The notes under the pieces: model-generated
The model's input: only the letters and a program-made list of their open reading frames with translations
What the model was told of the DNA's origin: nothing
The model's database searches: none
Assembly (NCBI GenBank): GCA_964391025.1
Contig: CAYMKJ010000123.1
Location: forward strand, 1 to 39,953
Length of the DNA stretch: 39,953 nucleotides
Direction of reading: 5' to 3'
DNA from: SHZI01 sp964391025
Lineage (GTDB): Bacteria > Pseudomonadota > Gammaproteobacteria > Steroidobacterales > GCA-2729495
Shown here: positions 24,801 to 31,102 of the stretch, one piece after another
How positions within the stretch are numbered: the stretch's first letter is position 1
Layout of the letters: every line of letters starts with the position of its first letter
Position numbers and translations under genes: made by a program

Positions 24801-24916
24801 AGCGCCAGGGCGGTGTACCCAAGCGCCGCGGCGCGGTCCACCAGTTCGGCCGGGTGCGAGGCGCCCCGCAGGAACGTGAAGTTGCTGATGCAGTGTAGTT
24901 CGGCGTAGGTGCTCAC
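21845..24916 (-). CDS. dnaE2: Error-prone DNA polymerase DnaE2 (ImuC)
   Basis: DnaE2 is the C-family polymerase of the ImuA-ImuB-DnaE2 mutasome, which copies damaged DNA and causes SOS mutagenesis. The 1023-residue protein has an N-terminal PHP domain (YAELHCISNFTFLRGASHPA) and the catalytic palm with GRGSAANSAVCFCLGIT near 329. The acidic motif PPDIDVDFE gives Asp369, Asp371 and Asp373, and a third block is KVDVLALGML. An OB fold near the C-terminus reads TFVTLEDETGYVNLIVW. I chose GTG 24916, which overlaps the imuB stop in GTGA. The open frame continues 57 codons upstream into imuB but those residues are not DnaE-like. It is the last gene of the lexA operon. Confidence 0.96.
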   Translation of the reverse strand: MSTYAELHCISNFTFLRGASHPAELVDRAAALGYTALALTDECSVAGIVRAHVAARGHALQLLIGSEFRLADGLRLVVLAADREGYAALCGLITRGRRAADKGSYHVVRSDFEQLPAGCLLLWLPPEFPEPQDANWLRTHFYGRIWLAVELHADGDEANRRARLLAFAEAVGIPTVAASDVHMHVRGRRAVQDTLTAIRRKLPLSSGTAGLYPNGERHLRTLAELQRIYPARLLEATLQIAQRLHFSLDELRYQYPRELVPSGHTPASWLRYRTLQGLRERWPAGASAAILKLIDHELELIVELRYEPYFLTVDDIVRFARSRGILCQGRGSAANSAVCFCLGITEVDPAHMSLLFERFISRERNEPPDIDVDFEHERREEVIQYIYARYGRDRAALTATVITYCPRSAIRDVGRALGLSEAQLSRVARNLQWWDGRAVAPPRIREAGFDPASPLMHRLVTLVGQLIGFPRHLSQHVGGFVIAEEPLCRLVPIENASMADRTVIQWDKDDLDEMGLLKVDVLALGMLSAIRRSFALLREHKGRELSLHTVPPEDPAVYAMLGRADTMGVFQIESRAQMAMLPRLKPRTYYDLVIQVAIIRPGPIQGDMVHPYLRRRNGEEPVTYPSPEVRQVLERTLGVPIFQEQVMQLAVVAAGFTPGEADQLRRAMAAWRRRGGLKHFEERLIAGMRARNYSVEFARQIFKQICGFGEYGFPESHAASFALLVYVSAWLKQHEPAAFSCALLNSQPMGFYAPSQLVQSARRAGVEIRPVEVNRSAWDCTLEVAANGGHALRLGLRLVSGLGKTAGDQVVRRRGGQPYHSVQDLHERAALPQQELGALAAAGALAGIAGHRHRARWAVAGAEPPLPLLPVLRIAEGIPLLRAPTEGQDIAADYQSLGLTLGRHPLALLRTRLRSQGISTAIDLQEVRDEAPVHTAGIVTTRQRPASAGGVTFVTLEDETGYVNLIVWRQLAERQRRVLLESRLLGVWGQIQRQGDVLHLVAMRLEDLSALLGQLPTRSRDFS

Positions 24917-26529
24917 CCGAAAATGCCCTGCAGATACCAGGCCTGACTGCGCAGGTCCCGGTACACCCAGAGCATCGCGGCCTGCGGGTTGCTGGCCCGG
25001 TAGTAATCCCGGCGGATATCGCCGCCATCCCACCAGCCGCTTTCGATGCGTTCCGGGCCCTGCTCGAGAGACAGCACCCCATGCCACGCAGGCCGCCCGG
25101 TCATCAGCCCCAGGGGCTCCGGTGCCGGCAGCAGCCAGAGAGGTCGGGAACGGGTGACACTCAGGGGATCGCCGGTTCCGGCCTCTGCCCCCAACCCGGC
25201 AAGGGGGTCTGGCACCGCTCGCCAGGCGCTCTCCGGGCGGTGCTCGGCGCGTAACGCGAAGCCCTGCACCGCCTGCCCGCCCAGCCGCGTACGCAAGCGC
25301 TCCAGCAACGCGTGCAGCCCGCCATCCGGCTGCAGTTGCTGGCCAAGCAGGTCCGTACCAACCGGCACCTGCTTAGGATCCAGATCGGCCTGCAACGTCA
25401 GGCCGGTGACCGCAGCGGGCAAGGTCACGGCCTCGAGCCGCAGCCGCAGTAGTCCGGGCAACAGGCCCACCCCCGCGGTATGGCCCGCTGTGTGGCCCGC
25501 TGCGTGGCCCGCTGGCTGATGCAGCCCCAGATGCAGGTGCGTTTCCCGGCCGTCCGGATGTGTGAGCCGGCACCTCACCCTGCGGACGCTGGCCTGGCGG
25601 GATTCCAGTGCCTGCTTCAGGCTCGCAAAGAGTGACTGAAAGCCCTCGAGCAGGAGCGAGGCATCGGTGGTTTCCACCGGGAGATCCAGCTCGGCCGCAA
25701 AGCGTGCGGGCGACACATGGAATCGCTGCGGTTCTGGATGCCGGCCAAAAGCCTGATCCAGTTCGCGCAGGCGCCCGGGCCCCAGTCGCCGGGCAAAGCC
25801 TTCGCGGGGCAACCGCACACAGTCGCCCACCGTCGTGAGCCCCATCTGCAGGAGGGTCTGGACGGTGCGTTCCGGCCAGTCCAGATGACAGACGTGGATG
25901 CCGGCAAGAACCTGACGCAATTCCAGAACAGTCCGGACCGGACGTTCGACACCGGCCCTGGCCAGCCACAGGGCGGCCCGTGCTGTGGGGGCGCAGGCCA
26001 TGCACACCTGATGGCCCAATGCTCGCAAGCCTCGCGCTACCGTGACCCGCAACGCATCGAGTCCATTAAACAAGCGCAAGCTGCCCTGAATTTCGAGCAG
26101 CAGGGCATTACCCGAGCTGGTACTCACAGACGGCGTGAACTGGCCAGCCCAAGTGGCCAGCCGGGTCAATGCAGCGGTTTCGAGCGGCACACTGCGGATC
26201 TCGAGCACCAGCTCCGGCACCAGCGCCAGGGCTGAATTGACGGGCATACGCACGCGCACCCCCCGGGCCGCAGCCAGCGCATTCGGGGTGACGATGAGTG
26301 TCCGGCGCCCCTCCTCTGCGCAGATTGCCAGCGGTACCTTCGGATTTGGTTGAGTGGCCAGGGCCTCCAGTGGCAGCTGCGGCAGATACAGACAGAGCCA
26401 GAGTTGGACGGGTGTTCCCGGCAGTGGTTGCGGCGCAGGCCAACTCGCTTGATCCGCCGCTGCGGGCAGAGGCGTGGCGACCCAACTCCCGGATCTGGTC
26501 CGGGGCTGCACTTTGGTAAAACGAGCCAT
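24913..26529 (-). CDS. imuB: Y-family polymerase-like protein ImuB
   Basis: ImuB is a catalytically dead Y-family homologue that bridges ImuA, DnaE2 and the beta clamp. The 538-residue protein shows the family start LWLCLYLPQLPLEAL only at residue 43, so its N-terminus is about 40 residues longer than usual. The acidic metal ligands of active Y-family enzymes are absent (LYLPQLPLE in place of the first motif; SVSTSSGNALLLE around the second). The C-terminal GFALRAEHRPESAWR and GWWDGGDIRRDYYRASN blocks are typical of ImuB. A 12-bp tandem repeat gives GHAAGHTAGHTAG at 341-353. I see no canonical QxxLF-type clamp motif in the usual place (about 375-400). It starts 24 bp after imuA. Confidence 0.93.
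   Translation of the reverse strand: MARFTKVQPRTRSGSWVATPLPAAADQASWPAPQPLPGTPVQLWLCLYLPQLPLEALATQPNPKVPLAICAEEGRRTLIVTPNALAAARGVRVRMPVNSALALVPELVLEIRSVPLETAALTRLATWAGQFTPSVSTSSGNALLLEIQGSLRLFNGLDALRVTVARGLRALGHQVCMACAPTARAALWLARAGVERPVRTVLELRQVLAGIHVCHLDWPERTVQTLLQMGLTTVGDCVRLPREGFARRLGPGRLRELDQAFGRHPEPQRFHVSPARFAAELDLPVETTDASLLLEGFQSLFASLKQALESRQASVRRVRCRLTHPDGRETHLHLGLHQPAGHAAGHTAGHTAGVGLLPGLLRLRLEAVTLPAAVTGLTLQADLDPKQVPVGTDLLGQQLQPDGGLHALLERLRTRLGGQAVQGFALRAEHRPESAWRAVPDPLAGLGAEAGTGDPLSVTRSRPLWLLPAPEPLGLMTGRPAWHGVLSLEQGPERIESGWWDGGDIRRDYYRASNPQAAMLWVYRDLRSQAWYLQGIFG
25481..25516. repeat. 12-bp tandem repeat, three units, in frame within imuB
   Basis: The unit TGGCCCGCTG plus two variable bases starts at 25481, 25493 and 25505. 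On the coding strand it encodes a GHTA/GHAA tetrapeptide repeat in the linker or little-finger region of ImuB. The unit is a multiple of three. Confidence 0.9.
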
Positions 26530-26553
26530 GACAATAGAGACGCCACTATTTTT

Positions 26554-27180
26554 TTAGAATCGACGTTCGACGGTGACTGTCCCCGCCCCTCGCCAGCCGT
26601 TCTTGAAGATCTCAAGTTGCAGCGTGGCCGGTGAGGGACACAGCAACTGGAGACGCAGACGGGCGGGAGACCGCTCCCGACGACACCGCGCCGCCCGAAT
26701 CAGGACAGCCCAGGCCTGCTGCTTGCCCGCCAGGAGATGGAGCCGCTGCAACAGGGAGTGCCCCGCCCGATGAGTGGCGGTCATGCCAACCCACGCGATC
26801 ACGCCGGCACAGGCTCCGGACCGCAGGGCTTCTTCCATCGCCCACAGCGCCTCCAGCGGCTGCCGGACGCTGACCATGAGCACCCGGTTGAGGGCGAGCC
26901 CCTGCCAGCACAGGCCGGGGCCATAGGGAATCCAGGGCGGCGCGATGAGCATCACCCAGCCACCAGCCACTGGCGGCTGGGTCTGGGTCTGGGTATGGGT
27001 ATGGGTCGTCAGCCGCGCCAGCGCCGGACTCAGCAGGCCGAGTTCACCACTGCCATGCCCCGCCACCAGCAGCTCCGTGAGCATCCCGGTGGGCCAGCCA
27101 CCACCGAGCAGATGGTCGAGTGCCGGAAACCCTGTCGGCACTCTGGAAATAACCGGAGCGGAAATAACCGGAGCGGGCAC
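26554..27180 (-). CDS. imuA: Translesion synthesis protein ImuA (RecA/SulA-like)
   Basis: ImuA is a RecA-like accessory factor of the DnaE2 mutasome. The 208-residue protein has the family block RVPTGFPALDHLLGGGWPTG followed by LTELLVAGHGSGELGLL, a degenerate nucleotide-binding loop compared with RecA. Later comes WAMEEALRSGACAGVIAWVG, and the basic C-terminal part RLRLQLLCPSP is also typical. It starts at GTG 27180, 6 bp after the lexA stop. Right after the start codon are two copies of a 15-bp repeat encoding APVIS. A hexamer repeat encodes THTHTQTQTQ at about 59-68. Both repeats are unusual additions to a short protein. Confidence 0.9.
   Translation of the reverse strand: MPAPVISAPVISRVPTGFPALDHLLGGGWPTGMLTELLVAGHGSGELGLLSPALARLTTHTHTQTQTQPPVAGGWVMLIAPPWIPYGPGLCWQGLALNRVLMVSVRQPLEALWAMEEALRSGACAGVIAWVGMTATHRAGHSLLQRLHLLAGKQQAWAVLIRAARCRRERSPARLRLQLLCPSPATLQLEIFKNGWRGAGTVTVERRF
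26977..27006. repeat. Hexamer tandem repeat, five units, in frame within imuA
   Basis: Three copies of CTGGGT (26977-26994) are followed by two of ATGGGT (26995-27006). On the coding strand they encode alternating Thr-Gln and Thr-His dipeptides. Copy changes would keep the frame. Confidence 0.92.
27146..27175. repeat. 15-bp tandem repeat, two units, at the imuA start
   Basis: GAAATAACCGGAGCG occurs twice without interruption, at 27146-27160 and 27161-27175, immediately inside the imuA start codon. It gives a duplicated APVIS pentapeptide at the N-terminus. Confidence 0.92.
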
Positions 27181-27186
27181 AGAAAC

Positions 27187-27846
27187 TCACGCAGCAGTCG
27201 ACATGCCGTTACGGATGACGCCCACCACCACACCCTCGATGACCATATGTTCGGCCTTGAGGTCGACCTTGATCGGCTGGAAATCCGGGTTCTGCGGCAA
27301 CAGCGTGACCATGGTGCCGCTCTGGCGATAGCGCTTGACGGTCACTTCTTCTTCCAGCCGGACCACCACGATCTGGCCATTGCGGACCTCGGGCTCACGA
27401 CGGACCGCCACCAGATCGCCATCGAGAATGCCGGCGTCGCGCATGCTCATGCCATGCACCCGCAGCAGGTAATGCGGACGCGGATTGAACAGCGCCAGGT
27501 CCAGCCGATAGCGGGCCTCGATATGTTCGGTGGCGAGGATGGGCTGGCCGGCAGCGACCCGACCCACCAGGGGCAAACCCTCTTCTTCAGCCAGTAGCTG
27601 AGTTAGTGAAGAACGGCCCGTTTCGAGAAGCCTGATGCCCCGGGATGTTCCGGGCAGAAGCTCGATGACCCCCTTGCGCTTCAGTGCCCGCAAGTGTTCT
27701 TCCGCCGCATTCGCGGACCGAAAGCCCAGTTCCCGGGCCATTTCAGCCCGGGTGGGCGGCATCCCGGTAACTTCTATAAATCTTTGAATAAATTCAAGAA
27801 TTTCTGCCTGTCGAGCAGTGAGATCAGTGGCACCGGGCGTGGACAT
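27187..27846 (-). CDS. lexA: SOS repressor LexA
   Basis: LexA represses the SOS regulon and cleaves itself when RecA is activated. The 219-residue protein has an N-terminal winged helix (QAEILEFIQRFIEVTGMPPT and ANAAEEHLRALKRKGVIELL). The cleavage site is Ala99-Gly100 in GRVAAGQPIL, and the catalytic dyad is Ser134 (HGMSMRDAG) and Lys171 (EVTVKRY). All three sit exactly 15 residues after their E. coli counterparts (84, 119, 156). The ATG at 27846 is the only good start. It heads an operon with imuA, imuB and dnaE2, and two LexA boxes overlap its promoter, so it is self-regulated. Confidence 0.97.
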   Translation of the reverse strand: MSTPGATDLTARQAEILEFIQRFIEVTGMPPTRAEMARELGFRSANAAEEHLRALKRKGVIELLPGTSRGIRLLETGRSSLTQLLAEEEGLPLVGRVAAGQPILATEHIEARYRLDLALFNPRPHYLLRVHGMSMRDAGILDGDLVAVRREPEVRNGQIVVVRLEEEVTVKRYRQSGTMVTLLPQNPDFQPIKVDLKAEHMVIEGVVVGVIRNGMSTAA

Positions 27847-27857
27847 GAAAAGTTATC

Positions 27858-27891
27858 CTGTATATCTGTACAGCGCTGATATTGTATACAG
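27858..27891. promoter_or_regulatory. Two adjacent LexA (SOS) boxes
   Basis: Two perfect CTG-N10-CAG palindromes lie side by side: CTGTATATCTGTACAG at 27858-27873 and CTGATATTGTATACAG at 27876-27891, two bases apart. They match the E. coli/gammaproteobacterial consensus with AT-rich centres. They lie 12-45 bp upstream of the lexA start and cover its -10. A double box upstream of lexA is also found in E. coli. Confidence 0.95.
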
Positions 27892-27908
27892 GTACTGGAA
27901 GTCTGCAA
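27881..27908 (-). promoter_or_regulatory. lexA-imuAB-dnaE2 promoter
   Basis: On the minus strand TTGCAG (27903-27908) and TACAAT (27881-27886) are 16 bp apart. The -10 falls inside the upstream LexA box and the expected start point falls in or next to the second box. LexA bound at either site would block RNA polymerase. Confidence 0.65.
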
Positions 27909-28194
27909 GTCTCTCTGGCCCCACTGACTGCCCGCTCGTCACACCCCGCCGCCGGATACTGAACAACCTCCGCGAAGAACCAGAGTGCTCGACTAACGCC
28001 CCGGCTGTACCGTCAGATGACCGCAGCATCGGGCTGCAACTCAAGCGCTACGCCATTTCCAGATTGCGATTTAACTTTGATTCGGTCATCATTTTCATAA
28101 GAGTCCGCTACGTGGCGGTTTCTTGATTCTCGGCGACTGCTTCTCCGGGTGTGTTTCTACCTTTAATTAATCTGCTGTTTTAAGGACCTTTACT
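27909..28194. other. Intergenic region upstream of the lipoprotein gene
   Basis: Together with the SOS boxes this makes a 348-bp gap. The right half becomes AT-rich (28060-28190), as expected upstream of a highly expressed gene. The best plus-strand promoter candidate is TTGCGA (28064-28069) with CATCAT (28087-28092), 17 bp apart, which is weak. AAGGA at 28182-28186 is the ribosome site for ATG 28195. No convincing small gene or hairpin terminator was seen. Confidence 0.4.
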
Positions 28195-28500
28195 ATGAAA
28201 ATTACTACCGCTCTTCAGGGGGCCGCCCTGGCACTCGCGATCCTGGTCACGACCGGTTGCACCACCACGTCGCGGTTCAACGAACTGTCAGCCCGTGTGG
28301 ATGGCCTTGCAGCGACTGTCGCCAGCAACAAGTCGGGTGTCGATGCTGCCAGCGCTGCTGCTTCAGAAGCCAAGCAGACGGCTTCCGGTGCCCAGAGCAC
28401 GGCCAACCAGGCGCTGAACGCTGCGAACCAGTCCCAGTCCTGCTGCGACGCCTCCAACGAGAAGATGGACCGGATGTTCCAGCGGAGCCAGGCCAAGTAA
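28195..28500 (+). CDS. OprI/Lpp-like alanine-zipper outer-membrane lipoprotein
   Basis: A 101-residue lipoprotein. The signal peptide ends in the lipobox VTTGC, so Cys22 is lipidated, and the next residues TTT carry no inner-membrane retention Asp. The mature part is a heptad-like alanine-rich helix (GLAATVASNKSGVDAASAAA onward) that should trimerise. The end NEKMDRMFQRSQAK resembles Pseudomonas OprI (…NERALRML…SRK) and finishes in Lys, the residue that Braun lipoprotein uses for its link to murein. A double Cys (SQSCCDAS) near the C-terminus is unusual. It is probably carried by LolA (6331) and may be a substrate of the convergent L,D-transpeptidase. Confidence 0.88.
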   Translation: MKITTALQGAALALAILVTTGCTTTSRFNELSARVDGLAATVASNKSGVDAASAAASEAKQTASGAQSTANQALNAANQSQSCCDASNEKMDRMFQRSQAK

Positions 28501-28544
28501 GACGGTCTTGCCACTGCTGCGGGCCTCCTGAACGGGGCCCGGGT

Positions 28545-28578
28545 AAAAAAGCCGCAGCAACCGCTGCGGCTTTTTTTT
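28545..28578. terminator. Strong bidirectional intrinsic terminator
   Basis: A perfect 8-bp stem GCCGCAGC / GCTGCGGC (28551-28558 and 28563-28570) with an AACC loop is flanked by six A on the left and eight T on the right. It ends both the lipoprotein gene and the opposing L,D-transpeptidase operon. Confidence 0.95.
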
Positions 28579-28604
28579 GACGGGATTCTGAGAAACCCCC
28601 TGGC

Positions 28605-29579
28605 CTAGAAAGCAGCCACCGACTGTTCGGCCCCAAGTCCGGACCCGACTCTGACCGGAATGCCATCGCGACGGCGGTAGGCCTCTTCCACGACCTGCCA
28701 ATCGATCCGGGCAGGATGCCCCCGGGTCAGCAGGACGTACTGCTCGGTAAGTGCCGTCATCTCCCGATCCCGCGTCGAACGATCGTCCTCCAGCGGCGGA
28801 TGGACTTCCAGGTAGAGGTCATTGCCCAACCAGCCGAACTTGTAGGGCTGGTTCATGATCGTCACTGGCGTCTTGACGGGTATCTGGGGAAACAGCTTCT
28901 CGATATCCTCGGGGTACATCCGGATACACCCGTGGGTCACCTGCATGCCCACACCCACAGGTTTGTTGGTCCCGTGAATCAGATACCCGCTGGCGCTCAG
29001 ACGCAGGGCGTACTGGCCGAGTGGATTGTCGGGACCGGCCGGAACCATCTCGGCCAGAAAACCGCGACCGTCTTCCAGGTGCTCCTTGCGAATTGACTCG
29101 GGCGGGTACCAGACGGGATCCTTCTGCTTGGCGGTTACCGCCCAGCGACCGATCGGCGTGGCCCAGTCCATGCGACCGATACTGATCGGGTAGGTCGAGA
29201 CCATCATCTGGCCATTGAGCTTGAAGTAATGGTAGAGCCGGTACTCCGCAATGTTCACCACGATGCCTTCCCGGGTTGCTCCCGGCAGCACGAATCTTGT
29301 CGGCAAGGTCACCTGAGTCCCGTCGCCTGGCAACCAGATGTCGACCGTGGGGTTGGCCCACACGATCTCCTCGTAGCCGAGGCCATGAATCCGCGCGATG
29401 TCAGTCAGCGTGTCGTCGTGGCTGGCCGCCACCGTGGTGGTCTCACCGACCAGTTGGGCATCTGGTGCAATGACAAACGTGTCTGCGGTGGCCTGCGCCC
29501 CCGCCGGCAAGAGCGTACCCAACCCAAGGAGAAGCCCACCCAGAGTGCATATCAACAGGTCCGCTGGCCGGCGCCGCAT
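28605..29579 (-). CDS. LysM-containing L,D-transpeptidase (YbiS/ErfK type)
   Basis: L,D-transpeptidases of this type attach Braun-type lipoprotein to meso-DAP or make 3-3 crosslinks in murein. The 324-residue precursor has a signal peptide (about residues 1-30) and a LysM-like domain (TLTDIARIHGLGYEEIVWAN). The YkuD catalytic domain follows, with His202 in IHGTNKP and the HGC box THGCIRMYPED (His216, Cys218, Arg220). The C-terminal extension is about 100 residues. The open frame runs far upstream, but ATG 29579 starts the signal peptide and overlaps the transporter stop by one base (TGATG). The facing lipoprotein gene is a plausible substrate source. Confidence 0.93.
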   Translation of the reverse strand: MRRRPADLLICTLGGLLLGLGTLLPAGAQATADTFVIAPDAQLVGETTTVAASHDDTLTDIARIHGLGYEEIVWANPTVDIWLPGDGTQVTLPTRFVLPGATREGIVVNIAEYRLYHYFKLNGQMMVSTYPISIGRMDWATPIGRWAVTAKQKDPVWYPPESIRKEHLEDGRGFLAEMVPAGPDNPLGQYALRLSASGYLIHGTNKPVGVGMQVTHGCIRMYPEDIEKLFPQIPVKTPVTIMNQPYKFGWLGNDLYLEVHPPLEDDRSTRDREMTALTEQYVLLTRGHPARIDWQVVEEAYRRRDGIPVRVGSGLGAEQSVAAF

Positions 29580-31081
29580 CACTTCGCTCCCATGAACGGG
29601 ATTATGATCCCGCAAGTCACTGCAGTAATAAACAGAATGCCCAGGATATTTAGCAGAAAGCCGGCTCTTGCCATCTGACCCGCCGTCACGCGACCGGTTC
29701 CATAGGCGATGGCATTCGGAGGAGTAGCCACCGGGAGCATGAAACCGCAGCTCGCTGCAAAGCAGGCAGCCAGCACCAGCGGCACGGGCGGCAGGCCAGC
29801 GCCGATCGCGAGTGACGCCAGCACCGGCACCGCGGTGGCGGCCGTCGCCATGTTGCTGGCGATTTCGGAAAGGAAGACCACCACGGTGGCAATGCCAGCC
29901 ACCAGGACCCAGGTGGGCAGCCGCTCCAGGCCCTGCCCCTGGGACGCCACATAGTCGGCCAGACCGGTCCGTTCGAAGCTGGCTGCCAGACTCAGGCCAC
30001 CACCGAACAGGAGCAACAAACCCCAGGGAACGCGAGACGCCGTAGGCCAGTCCATGAGGAAGCGGTGATCGCCGGTGCCCGCGGGCAATACGAACAGGAG
30101 GACCGCAGCACTGATTGCGATGCCCGCATCCGTCAGTCCGACGAAGGGCTGCAACCCGGCAATCGTGACTTCTGCCAGCAAGGCGCGAAAAACCCAGGCG
30201 CCCGCCGTCAGCAGGAAGACGAGGGCCGTCAGGCGCTCGGCGCGCGTCATGGGTCCGAGTTCGGCAGTCAGTCCCTGCAGCACTTGTCGGGTTCCCGGCA
30301 GTGGTTCCCGACCGAGGCGGAAAACACCCCGCGTCAGCAGCCACCAGGCAGCGAGGAGGAGCAGGACGACGAGCGGCATGGCGACGATCATCCAGTCGAG
30401 GAAGCTGATCTTCAGGTTCAGCTGGTGATTGATGAACGAGGCGACAAAGACGTTCGGAGCCGTACCGATCATCGTGCCCATACCGCCAATGGATGCGGCA
30501 TACGCTACGCCCAGCATTAGCGCGGCGCCGAGCTGCGACGTGCGCGGGTCAGCGGCGTCGCCCGCGGTGCTCGAAACCGCCAGGCTGTCCACCACACTCA
30601 GAGCCACCGGCAACATCATCAGCGTGGTGGCCGTGTTGGTTACCCAGAGACTGATAAACGATGTGATGCCCATGAACGCGCCAACGATGTAGTCAGGGCG
30701 CGAACCGACGAACTGCAGGACGGTCATGGCGACGCGCCGATGCAAACCCCAACGCTCCAGCGCGAGCGCCACTATGAATCCGCCAAAAAACAGGAAGATC
30801 AGCGGATCGCCATACGCACCAGCAGCCTCCTCTACCGTCGCCGTTCCGAGCAAAGGAAACAGGGCAAGCGGCAGCATGGCGGTGACATACACCGGGATAA
30901 CGTCGGTGATCCACCACAGTGCCATCCAGCCAGCGACCGCGGCAGCCGCGTGTGCGCCAGGCCCGAGCGCCCGCAGAGCGCCATCGGCCGAAACGTACTC
31001 GACCGGCAACAGAAAATAGATGCTGACTGCCAGGAGCGGCCCCCCCAGGAGTGCCAACCAGCGGTGGCGTGCTTGAAGCAT
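29579..31081 (-). CDS. DASS/SLC13 family sodium-coupled anion transporter
   Basis: A 500-residue inner-membrane carrier with about 11-12 hydrophobic segments. It shows DASS hallmarks: WWITDVIPVYVTAMLPLALF, the first clamshell loop SLWVTNTATTLMMLPVAL (about 144-161), GGMGTMIGTAPN, and the second loop EIASNMATAATAVPVL. Family members import sulfate or dicarboxylates such as succinate with sodium, and the substrate cannot be told from sequence alone. It lies 21 bp after fabH and is coupled to the L,D-transpeptidase gene. A carboxylate carrier in a fatty-acid operon is unexpected and may reflect simple gene stacking. Confidence 0.92.
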   Translation of the reverse strand: MLQARHRWLALLGGPLLAVSIYFLLPVEYVSADGALRALGPGAHAAAAVAGWMALWWITDVIPVYVTAMLPLALFPLLGTATVEEAAGAYGDPLIFLFFGGFIVALALERWGLHRRVAMTVLQFVGSRPDYIVGAFMGITSFISLWVTNTATTLMMLPVALSVVDSLAVSSTAGDAADPRTSQLGAALMLGVAYAASIGGMGTMIGTAPNVFVASFINHQLNLKISFLDWMIVAMPLVVLLLLAAWWLLTRGVFRLGREPLPGTRQVLQGLTAELGPMTRAERLTALVFLLTAGAWVFRALLAEVTIAGLQPFVGLTDAGIAISAAVLLFVLPAGTGDHRFLMDWPTASRVPWGLLLLFGGGLSLAASFERTGLADYVASQGQGLERLPTWVLVAGIATVVVFLSEIASNMATAATAVPVLASLAIGAGLPPVPLVLAACFAASCGFMLPVATPPNAIAYGTGRVTAGQMARAGFLLNILGILFITAVTCGIIIPFMGAK

Positions 31082-31102
31082 GGATTAATTCAGCAGGATC
31101 GG

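Noticed and set aside
24917..25087. N-terminal extension of the dnaE2 frame
   Set aside because: It overlaps imuB coding sequence and shows no DnaE2 similarity; the GTG at 24916 begins exactly at the conserved STYAELHC.
26545..26560. A7 run at the end of imuA as a programmed frameshift site
   Set aside because: The run begins in the imuA stop codon and no downstream frame would join to imuB; it looks incidental.
29580..30344. Upstream extension of the L,D-transpeptidase frame by 255 codons
   Set aside because: It runs antisense-like through the DASS transporter in another frame; the signal peptide begins at ATG 29579.
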